This document shows, in pieces, positions 1 through 5,749 of a stretch of DNA of 8,870 nt. Position numbers and translations under genes: made by a program. Numbering within the stretch: the stretch's first letter is position 1; every line of letters starts with the position of its first letter. The stretch is from Leptolyngbyaceae cyanobacterium SM1_3_5 (GTDB taxonomy: Bacteria > Cyanobacteriota > Cyanobacteriia > Elainellales > Elainellaceae), in NCBI GenBank assembly GCA_012031475.1, contig JAAUTJ010000154.1, positions 1 to 8,870 of the forward strand, in the 5' to 3' direction. The notes under the pieces are model-generated. The model was not told the DNA's origin and made no database searches. It worked only from the letters and a program-made list of their open reading frames with translations.

Positions 1-198
1 CTGAAACAGACGAGTCGGCAGCGGCGTACGCCACTGAAACGGAGCCGCCGTGAACCCGTGAAACAGCAGACAAACCGGATGCTTGGGCGGCTGAAATTGC
101 AGGAGCGATCGACAGTCCTCAGCCCGAATCGGCAGCAAATCTTCGCGCGATCGCGCCGTCTTCACCAAAGTTTGGGTAATGTCCGCGTAGCTTGCCAT
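1..198 (-). CDS. Alpha/beta hydrolase, N-terminal part (runs off the left edge)
   Basis: Read on the minus strand from an ATG at 198, the frame is open for 66 codons to the window edge, so the 3' part is missing. The visible protein begins MASYADITQTLV. Around residues 46-57 it has the stretch VCLLFHGFTAAP, a hydrophobic beta strand followed by HGFTA. This is the usual oxyanion-hole region (HG-x-T/S) near the N terminus of alpha/beta hydrolases of the carboxylesterase/lysophospholipase type. The catalytic GxSxG, Asp and His would lie beyond the edge and cannot be checked, so substrate and exact family are open. No Shine-Dalgarno sequence is visible before the ATG. The gene points the same way as the DUF2062 gene upstream of it, separated by 115 bases that hold a G-rich repeat, so co-transcription is possible. 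HIP1 sites inside the frame agree with a native gene. Confidence 0.75.
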   Translation of the reverse strand, partial: MASYADITQTLVKTARSREDLLPIRAEDCRSLLQFQPPKHPVCLLFHGFTAAPFQWRTPLPTRLFQ

Positions 199-235
199 GC
201 GATCGAGCCGTTGATGTAGCGAGTGCAATCCTCAG

Positions 236-340
236 TTTAGTGGGTGTCGGGTGTTGGGTGTTGGGAAAGAAGCTTTGCCCTCCCCCGGTAAAGACGCGAG
301 ATCTCGTTTTTCTTCACCCACCCCTAACCCCTCTCACCTG
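236..340. repeat. Dispersed G-rich intergenic repeat, copy 1 (two oppositely oriented parts)
   Basis: The left part (242-265) has four GGG tracts, at 242-244, 249-251, 256-258 and 263-265, separated by TGTC, TGTT and TGTT, a regular seven-base period. The right part (about 313-334) is C-rich, CACCCACCCCTAACCCC, i.e. the same kind of G-rich repeat in the opposite orientation. The two halves could partly pair as a long stem. The left G-run fits the textbook G-quadruplex pattern on the plus strand. The right part overlaps the 3' end and stop codon of the DUF2062 gene. Related copies lie at 2307-2373 and 4825-4907. Similar GGGTGT-type intergenic repeats are common in filamentous cyanobacteria. 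Confidence 0.7.
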
Positions 341-826
341 CCGCATCCGCCAGCGACGGACAAGCCGCAGACTGAGGAAATAGCTTGCCAACGCGCTGAC
401 GCAGCCCACGACAAGACAGCCTGTAAACCAGATGATCAGCAGTTCGGAACCGATCGCGGCCAGTGCTTCAAAGTTTCGCAAGGTGGCAAGGTTGAGCGTC
501 AGATGATTCGCACCGAGGAGCCACTGCCCGATCCTGAAATTTAGCAGGAAGATTGGCAGATCGGTAATCGGGTTGCTGACCCAGGTTCCGGCTGCGGCCA
601 TGATTTTGTTGCCGCGCACGACCAGCGCGATCGCAACACCAATGATTGTTTGCAGGCCAAACAGCGGGAACATACCGGAGAAGACGCCCGCCGCAAATCC
701 TCTGGCGATCGCTTCGGCACTGCCTTCCATGCGGATCAAGCGATAATGATAGTAGCGCAACGATCGCCGCCAAGTTCGGCGCGTCCGACTGCGAGCGGTC
801 AGGGGGAGCGGACGAGATTTCTGCAT
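314..826 (-). CDS. DUF2062 domain membrane protein
   Basis: An intact 170-residue frame read from ATG 826 to TGA at 314-316. The N terminus is very basic (residues 1-33, with TARSRTRRTWRRSLRYY). Then comes the DUF2062 core: EAIARGFAAGVFSGMFPLFG (38-57), QTIIGVAIALVVRGNK (59-74), and AAGTWVSNPITDLPIF (78-93) with the typical NP pair at 85-86. A second hydrophobic block at about 126-152 is a further membrane segment. DUF2062 proteins are small inner-membrane proteins of unknown biochemical function, and nothing here refines that. The size is normal for cyanobacterial members. The last residues (RQVRGVRGG) are encoded by the G-rich repeat at 313-340, so the native C terminus was probably replaced or extended by repeat sequence. 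The gene is divergent from mnmE with 116 bases between the starts. No clear Shine-Dalgarno is visible; the ATG was chosen because the basic N terminus is usual for the family. Confidence 0.88.
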   Translation of the reverse strand: MQKSRPLPLTARSRTRRTWRRSLRYYHYRLIRMEGSAEAIARGFAAGVFSGMFPLFGLQTIIGVAIALVVRGNKIMAAAGTWVSNPITDLPIFLLNFRIGQWLLGANHLTLNLATLRNFEALAAIGSELLIIWFTGCLVVGCVSALASYFLSLRLVRRWRMRQVRGVRGG

Positions 827-942
827 GAAATTACCCAGACCACTGCGATGACTTCTATCTTAATTCTCCTTAATTTCGGTTGTTTTACGGAAATTTTGCT
901 CAAATCATTGACAGACGGGCTGTCGGGGAATTTTTGCGAAAG
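827..942. promoter_or_regulatory. Divergent intergenic region between the DUF2062 gene and mnmE
   Basis: 116 bases separate the two divergent start codons, so promoters for both genes should lie here. A TTGACA at 908-913 matches the sigma-70 -35 consensus, but no acceptable -10 box follows at 16-18 bases. It overlaps a short perfect dyad, GACAG (910-914) and CTGTC (920-924) with a five-base loop, in the mnmE leader. Both may be chance. No convincing ribosome binding site precedes mnmE. Confidence 0.3.
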
Positions 943-2307
943 ATGAACAGCTTCAACTCAACGACGATCGCCGCGATCGCAACGGCGATTGTGCCGCAGC
1001 AGGGCAGCGTCGGGATTGTGCGGCTGTCCGGTTCGCAGGCGCTGCCGATCGCGCAGCAGATTTTTTCACGCGCCCGGATCGCAAGCTTGGGAAAGCCACC
1101 GGATTCTCTACGGCTACATTCGCTATCCCAACGGGCGATCGATCGATGAAGCGCTGATGCTGATGATGCTGGCACCGCGATCGTTCACTCGCGAAGATGT
1201 CGTGGAGTTTCACTGTCACGGCGGGATCATGGCCGTGCAGGAAGTGCTTCAGCTTTGCCTCGCGCAGGGGGCAAGACTGGCAGAACCCGGAGAATTTACG
1301 CTGCGGGCGTTTCTCAACGGGCGGATTGATTTGACGCAGGCCGAAAGCATTGCGGATTTGGTGGGAGCGCGATCGCCCCAAGCCGCCCAAACCGCCTTAG
1401 CCGGAGTGCAAGGCAAACTGGCGCAGCCGATTCGTCAGTTGCGATCGACCTGTCTGGACATTCTGGCCGAGGTGGAAGCGCGGATTGATTTTGAGGAAGA
1501 TCTGCCGCCACTGGATGAGGCCAACGTGCGATCGCGCCTCGGCCAAGTTTTGACAGAAGTTCAGCAAATTCTGGCAACCGCCGATCAAGGTGAACTGCTG
1601 CGGGCGGGGCTGAAAGTGGCGATCGTCGGGCGTCCTAACGTCGGCAAATCCAGCCTGCTCAACGCCTGGAGCCGCAGCGATCGCGCCATCGTCACCGACC
1701 TGCCAGGAACGACGCGCGATGTCGTCGAATCGCAGCTTGTCGTCGGCGGCATTCCGATTCAAGTTCTCGACACGGCAGGCATCCGCGCAGCCACCGATCG
1801 CGTCGAGCAAATCGGCGTGGAGCGATCGCGCAAGGCGGCACAGGCAGCGGATCTCGTGCTGCTGGCGATCGATGCTCAGGCCGGATGGACAACTGCCGAT
1901 CAGGAAATCTACGATTCGGTGCGGCAGCGTCCGCTGATTGTCGTTCTCAACAAATCGATCTGGTCGATGTGCCGCCCGCGATTCCGATCGAGCCGCCGAT
2001 CGTCAAAACCGCCGCCGCCAGACAGCAAGGCATCGACGCACTGGAGCAGGCAATTTTGGCGATCGCCCAAACCGGACTGCAAGCCGCCAACCTCGACATC
2101 GCCATCAATCAGCGCCAAGCCGCCGCCCTGACTCGTGCCCAAGCTGCCCTCCAGCTGGTGCAGGGCGCGATCGCAGATCAGCTTCCGCTGGACTTCTGGA
2201 CGATCGATTTGCGATCCGCGATTCAAGCCCTGGGCGAAATCACCGGAGAAGACGTGACGGAATCGGTTCTCGATCGAATTTTCAGCCGCTTCTGTATTGG
2301 AAAGTAG
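943..2307 (+). pseudogene. mnmE: tRNA uridine-5-carboxymethylaminomethyl modification GTPase MnmE (TrmE), two compensating frameshifts
   Basis: MnmE works with MnmG to modify the wobble uridine (cmnm5U/cmnm5s2U) of certain tRNAs. The start ATG 943 gives MNSFNSTTIAAIATAIVPQQ, the conserved formyl-THF-binding N terminus. The reading then shifts +1 at the T6 run 1061-1066; one T fewer gives IFHAPGSQAWESHRILYG, the family sequence. The helical domain and inserted G domain follow: G1 GRPNVGKS (229-236, repaired numbering), GTTRD, G3 DTAG (276-279). At 1952-1954 an A is missing from an AAA run inside G4. Restoring it turns NKSIW into NKID (336-339), and the frame returns to the original phase. The end is FCIGK, the universal C-terminal MnmE motif with its Cys. 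Repaired length is 454 aa, normal for the family. As written, the first frame stops after about 69 codons (TGA 1147-1149). The gene stop TAG (2305-2307) overlaps the first G-tract of a G-rich repeat. Identity is certain; whether the lesions are real is not. Confidence 0.93.
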
Positions 2308-2373
2308 GGATTGGGTGTCGGGTGTCGGGTGTTTCCTTCTGCTCTCTGCCTCCTGCCTCCTTCTGCCCCCCGC
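2307..2373 (+). repeat. Dispersed G-rich/pyrimidine repeat, copy 2
   Basis: GGG tracts lie at 2307-2309, 2313-2315, 2320-2322 and 2327-2329 with loops ATT, TGTC and TGTC, a canonical G-quadruplex pattern that would be in the mnmE transcript. A pyrimidine-rich tract with repeated CTCTGCC/CTCCTGCC units follows (about 2332-2373). The arrangement, G-rich part, GTTTCC, then CTTCTGC...CTCTGCCTCCTGCC, is shared with the copy at 4825-4907. It fills most of the gap between mnmE and the SGNH hydrolase. The first G tract begins in the last base of the mnmE stop codon. Confidence 0.75.
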
Positions 2374-2452
2374 CAATAACTTTTTCCAAGTGGAAATTCC
2401 TGATCCGAGGCGCGATCGCTGCTTGTAGAAAGCAAAGGGATCAGAAAGCCAC

Positions 2453-3398
2453 ATGAGCGATTTTTGTCTTTTAGCCGCCAGTCTCATTGCCCAAGGTCAA
2501 TCGCCCGGATGGAAGCTGGCCGACTCGCCAACGCGATCACCCGTTACCGCACCGCAGCCGCGCTGTCAGTCGATCGAGGTCGCCAGTGCAGCCGTGCAGT
2601 CGCCGGAAACGATCGCTGTCCGTTCCAGTTCCTCGCGCCTCGCTTTGCCCGGACTTGACCCGACCGGAATGGCTTATTTGCCGGATGCGTCCGCTACGCA
2701 GCGTCCGGCTTCGGGCAGTCAGCTTTTTGTGCAGCGGTTGGCCGCTTTGCGATCGGGTCGGCTCTACACGCGCCTGCCAGCCGACAGCTATGCGGAAACC
2801 TGGCGAAACGCATCGCGCCAGCCGACCTATGAGCAGTGGACGAGTTTGCTGCGATCGGAAGCGGGGGCGATCGCTCGCGGCCAAGGCTCAAATCGGCTCA
2901 CTGTCCTGCTCGGTGATTCGCTCTATCTGTGGTATCCGCCAGAGCAAATGACCCGCGATCGCCTGTGGCGTGAATCAGGGCATTTCCGGCGACACAACAG
3001 CGGGCGTGTTACGCAGACTGTCGGCCTTTTCGCAAACCCGACCCGATCGCATCCAGGTGATGGTCGGCATCAACGATCTGAGGCGCGGCGCGACAGATGC
3101 GGAAGTGCTGACGAATCTGCGGCAAATCATGCGCCAACTCCGTGTCAATCATCCCCAAGCGCAAATCATCGTGCAGTCGATTTTGCCGACGCGACTCGCC
3201 AGCCTGCCCGCCACGCGAATCGATCGACTGAATGGACAAATCGCGGCGATCGCCCAGCAAGAGCGCGTTAGCTTCCTCGATCTGCAAACCTCTTTCGCGG
3301 ATGGGACAGGCAACTTGCGGCCTGAACTGACGACGGACGGCTTGCACCTGAGTCAAAGCGGCTATGCCGTTTGGCAGCGGGCGATCGGCTCAATGTAG
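2453..3398 (+). pseudogene. SGNH/GDSL-family hydrolase, one frameshift
   Basis: SGNH hydrolases are esterases, lipases or acyltransferases with a Ser-His(-Asp) centre; the substrate cannot be told from sequence here. All four blocks are visible in the repaired protein. Block I is LLGDSL (nucleophile Ser156). Block II is NQGISGDT (oxyanion Gly179). Block III is GIND (Gly205, Asn207). Block V is DGLHLSQSGY (Asp295, His298). Blocks II-V are in a different frame from block I. The shift is at 2969-2972, where CGTG stands between LW and NQGISG; removing one base (for example G2970) restores a single frame and gives LWLNQG. Repaired length is 314 aa. The first ~145 residues are Ser/Ala/Pro/Gln-rich with a weakly hydrophobic start (MSDFCLLAASLIAQG), not a clear signal peptide. 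ATG 2453 was chosen as the first start in frame after the repeat. As written, the 5' frame makes a 272-aa protein without blocks II-V, so it would be inactive. Confidence 0.88.
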
Positions 3399-3871
3399 CA
3401 AGGCAGGGTGGTAGCCAGCGGGTGTCTCAGTGCCGAGATATCATCAGGACTGACGTAGCCGCCTAGAGATCAATCTCAAGCTCAAAACTCAAACTCATTT
3501 CAATGGGTTTGAGCCAGGATTTGAGTCAGTTTTGTGACTTGAGCTTTGAGCTTTGGAAATTGATTTCCTGGTATGGGTGCGTCAGTCCTGATAGGGTTGA
3601 AGTGAAATTCCTACGCAAGCTGAACGCGGTGTAGATTTACAGCGGAAATTGAGACTAGATGGATGTGAATTCCGCTAGGGATCGTGAATTTAATTAATTT
3701 TTCCTCACTCTATACATTGTGTGAAAACTCAGGTTTTGTTGAAGTTAAACAGCACGTCGATCGAACAGAGGCAACTTCTGGTATGGTTTAGGCCTTTACG
3801 CAAATCGCTTACCTGTTGTCTCAGTGGCAGTCCAGCTTAGAATCAAACCATCGTTTCTAATCTCAACCGCC
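3399..3871. other. Gene-free stretch between the SGNH hydrolase and the DUF362 gene
   Basis: 473 bases without a supportable protein gene. The left part holds the MITE-like element at 3443-3592, annotated separately. To its right is a 7-base perfect dyad, AGCGGAA (3641-3647) and TTCCGCT (3670-3676), with a 22-base spacer. An A/T-rich segment (about 3686-3720) contains TATACAT at 3711-3717, a possible -10 box without a good -35. At 3788-3803 TTAGGCCTTTACGCAA resembles the ends of cyanobacterial small transposable elements. The promoter for the DUF362 gene should lie somewhere here; I cannot place it. The open frame extends left of the DUF362 start, but that part does not look coding. Confidence 0.6.
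3443..3592. mobile_element. MITE-like palindromic element with 13-bp terminal inverted repeats
   Basis: ATCAGGACTGACG at 3443-3455 is exactly inverted as CGTCAGTCCTGAT at 3580-3592, giving perfect 13-bp terminal inverted repeats 150 bases apart. The interior is itself an imperfect palindrome. CTCAAAC (3488-3494) pairs with GTTTGAG (3507-3513). TCAAT (3470-3474) pairs with ATTGA (3559-3563). CTCAAGCTCAA on the left arm pairs with TTGAGCTTTGAG on the right, with one bulged base. There is no open frame and no room for a transposase. Size, ends and lack of coding fit a non-autonomous miniature element. The terminal sequence resembles the GGACTTACGC-type ends that I recall as abundant in cyanobacterial genomes. 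A target duplication could not be defined. Confidence 0.7.
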
Positions 3872-4844
3872 ATGCCGTCTGCCGTCAGCCTGTTGCAAAC
3901 GGAATCTTACGATCGCGATTTGCTCGCCGCCAATCTTGATGCGCTGCTGGCTCCGCTGGGCGGCATGTCGGCCTTTGTGAAAGCGGGCGATCGCGTCCTG
4001 CTCAAGCCGAATTTGCTCACCGGAGCCAAACCCGACAAAGACTGCACGACGCGCCCCGAACTCGTTTACGCCGTTGCCAAACTCGTACAGGCAGCGGGCG
4101 GTCAGCCGTTTTTGGGCGACAGTCCCGCCTTTGGCAGTGCGGCAGGCGTTGCCAGAGCGAACGGCTACACTGTCTGGCTGGAAGAATTGGGCGTTCCGAT
4201 CGTCGAACTGCACGGCCAGCGCATCGACACGGGCAGCGCGGAATTCAACCATCTGCTGTTGAGCAAAGAAGCGATCGCCGCTGATGTCGTGATCAACCTG
4301 CCGAAAGTCAAATCGCACTCGCAACTGACGCTAACTCTGGGCGTGAAAAAATTTATTTGGCTGCGTACCGGGCAAAATGAAAGCCTGGTGGCACATGGAA
4401 GCCGGAAAAGATGCGGCTCGATTCGCAACGATGCTGGTGGAAACCGCTCGTGCCATTCGCCCCAGCCTGACGATCGCAGACGGCATCATCGGACATCAAG
4501 GCAACGGCCCCAGCAACGGCGAACCCCGCCCTCTAGGAATTTTGGCGGCTTCTGCGGATGTGTTTGCACTCGATCGCGCCTTGGTGGAACTGCTGAACGT
4601 TCCCGCCGATGCGGTTCCTACGATCGTCGCGGCAGAAAGACTAGGGTTGAATACGGAGTCAATCGAATTTCCGCTGCAAACGCCGGATCAACTGCGCGTG
4701 ACGGACTGGAAACTGCCCGATCGACTCCATCCGATCGACTTTGGTGCGCCTCGCGTTGTCAAATCCACGTTCAAGCATCTGTACATTCGGTTCATTAAGG
4801 AGCCGATGGCTGCTTATAGTCAAAGGGTTGGGGTTAGGGGTTGA
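3872..4844 (+). pseudogene. DUF362 domain protein, one frameshift
   Basis: DUF362 proteins are widespread in bacteria and archaea, often fused to or near iron-sulfur modules. Their biochemical role is not established, and this one carries no visible Cys-rich ferredoxin motif. From ATG 3872 the frame reads MPSAVSLLQTESYDRDLLAANL, then DRVLLKPNLL (a conserved DUF362 strand), CTTRPELVYAVAKLV, and VVINLPKVKSHSQLTLTLGVK. At the A6 run 4346-4351 the frame is lost. One A fewer gives LGVKNLFGCVPGKMKAWWHM, the expected core (Asn160 onwards), then IADGIIGHQGNGPSNGEP and LGILAASADVFALDRALVELL. Repaired length is 323 aa, a full protein. As written, the 5' frame leaves the core after about 160 residues. 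The last codons (RVGVRG and TGA 4842-4844) lie inside the G-rich repeat at 4825-4907. ATG 3872 was preferred to an upstream alternative start at 3824, because residues before it look non-coding. Confidence 0.88.
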
Positions 4845-4907
4845 GGGTGTGGGGTGTCGGCTGTTTCCCAAACCTTCTGCCCTCTGCCTCCTGCCCTCTG
4901 CCCTCTA
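4825..4907 (+). repeat. Dispersed G-rich/pyrimidine repeat, copy 3
   Basis: Five G tracts lie at 4825-4827, 4830-4833, 4837-4840, 4845-4847 and 4851-4854 with loops of 2-4 bases, a strong G-quadruplex pattern on the plus strand. After GTGTCGG and TGTTTCC comes a pyrimidine tract of CTCTGCC/CTCCTGCC units (about 4873-4905). The order is the same as at 2307-2373. The left end encodes the C terminus and stop of the DUF362 protein. The right end reaches the stop codon of the convergent GNAT gene (4905-4907), so the repeat fills the whole gap between the two 3' ends. Confidence 0.75.
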
Positions 4908-5408
4908 AAGCGCGATCGCCAAATAAACTACATCCAGCCCGTTTTGCTCAACGCGCCTCTGAAAGCGCATTCCCGCTTTCTCCATCACGCGCTGCGAGGC
5001 AGCATTGGCGAAATCCGTGCTGCCGACGATCTGCTTGAAGCCGCATTCCTCAAAGCCAAACTCGATCATCCGCAACGCCATCTCGGTTGCCAAACCTTGA
5101 CCCCAGCGGGACGGCGCAAGCCCGTAACTTAACTGAGGGGCAGGTAAACCTTCCATGATCCGAAATCCGCAAAAGCCGATCAGGTCGTTGCTTTCCCGCA
5201 GAAACACGCAGCACTGTCCCCAGCCGTGAGCCGCAAAATCGTTCCGCGTGTGATTCACTTCCGCCTACACAAATTCACGCGGCACAAGTCGGTCATCAAA
5301 CAAATATCGCCGCACGTCTGGGTCGCACCAAAGCTGGTGCAGCGCGTCAACATCCTCGATCGCATACGGACGCATCCAGACGCGATCGCTATACAGTTCG
5401 ATCGTCAT
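4905..5408 (-). pseudogene. GNAT-family N-acetyltransferase (RimJ/RimL-like), interrupted by an in-frame TAG
   Basis: Read from ATG 5408 on the minus strand the protein starts MTIELYSDRVWMRPYAIEDVDALHQLW (broken here: MTIELYSDRVWMRPYA then IEDVDALHQLW), the usual beta strand and helix of RimJ/RimL-type acetyltransferases. Codon 48 (5265-5267) is TAG in ...VPREFV-stop-AEVNHTRN. The frame then continues without a shift. The acetyl-CoA-binding region follows: LSYGLAPSRWGQGLATEMA (about residues 94-112, with the R-x-x-G-x-A type loop WGQGLA), then NAASQRVMEKAGM, typical of motif B. With the stop read as a residue the length is 167 aa, normal for the family. These enzymes acetylate protein N termini or small amines; the substrate here is unknown. 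A GTG at 5258 could restart translation but would lack the N-terminal strand and helix. One base change from CAG or GAG explains the stop. It is convergent with the DUF362 gene across a repeat. Confidence 0.85.
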
Positions 5409-5749
5409 GGCTGTTACTTGAACTCTGCACAAATTCTAATTTCTGAGTCTGAGGTTGAAATGCAATGGAAATTAAGAGCCGCGATCGACGGTGCATCTAC
5501 CGATTGACTGTTTCAAATTTGATGAGGAATCGATCGCCCGCTGTGCAAATTCCGCAGTGCCAGCACAAGAAAACGGGTTGAGAAGAGTTCATTTTGGAAT
5601 AAATTCTTAAGATTTGCGTACTTCTACGGCCTGTTTGAAGATAAACCCGTAGAACCTCGGTGTTTTCCTCGGTCTTTTGGCGCAGCGATCGCCCTATTTT
5701 GGATTCAAATCTAAGCCTTCCTATTACTACTGCGCCTCGGAGATTCTGT
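5409..5749. other. Gene-free stretch between the GNAT gene and the response regulator
   Basis: 341 bases upstream of two divergent genes, with no supportable ORF. Two small structures stand out. A perfect 8-bp dyad, TTCTACGG (5622-5629) and CCGTAGAA (5647-5654), has a 17-base spacer. Directly after it is a tandem duplication of 12 bases, CCTCGGTGTTTT (5655-5666) then CCTCGGTCTTTT (5667-5678), with one mismatch. Either could be an operator for the regulator gene. A ribosome binding site GGAG sits at 5739-5742. No clear sigma-70 promoter could be placed for either gene. Confidence 0.5.
5622..5678. promoter_or_regulatory. Dyad and 12-bp tandem repeat upstream of the response regulator
   Basis: TTCTACGG and CCGTAGAA form a perfect inverted repeat (5622-5629 and 5647-5654), followed immediately by two adjacent copies of CCTCGGTSTTTT (5655-5666 and 5667-5678). 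The cluster ends 71 bases before the regulator start. Position and symmetry fit a regulator binding site, perhaps for autoregulation, or a leader hairpin. No T-run follows the dyad, so it is not an intrinsic terminator. Confidence 0.35.

Noticed and set aside
236..340. Regular seven-base GGG periodicity considered as a CRISPR array
   Set aside because: The period is far too short and there are no spacers; it is a simple G-rich repeat.
908..937. TTGACA at 908-913 as the -35 box of the mnmE promoter
   Set aside because: No -10-like hexamer occurs at 16-18 bases, and the site overlaps a small dyad.
989..2131. An apparent 380-aa ORF for MnmE on its own
   Set aside because: Its first ~25 residues are out-of-frame noise and its last ~45 are noise too; it is only the middle part of the frameshifted mnmE.
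1909..2487. Long minus-strand ORF of 192 codons opposite the mnmE end
   Set aside because: It is a shadow caused by the biased codon use of mnmE; it reads through the repeat and has no conserved motif.
3788..3803. TTAGGCCTTTACGCAA resembling a solo transposable-element end
   Set aside because: It differs from the TTAGGACTTACGCA-type end I recall by a substitution and an insertion, and no inverted partner is nearby.
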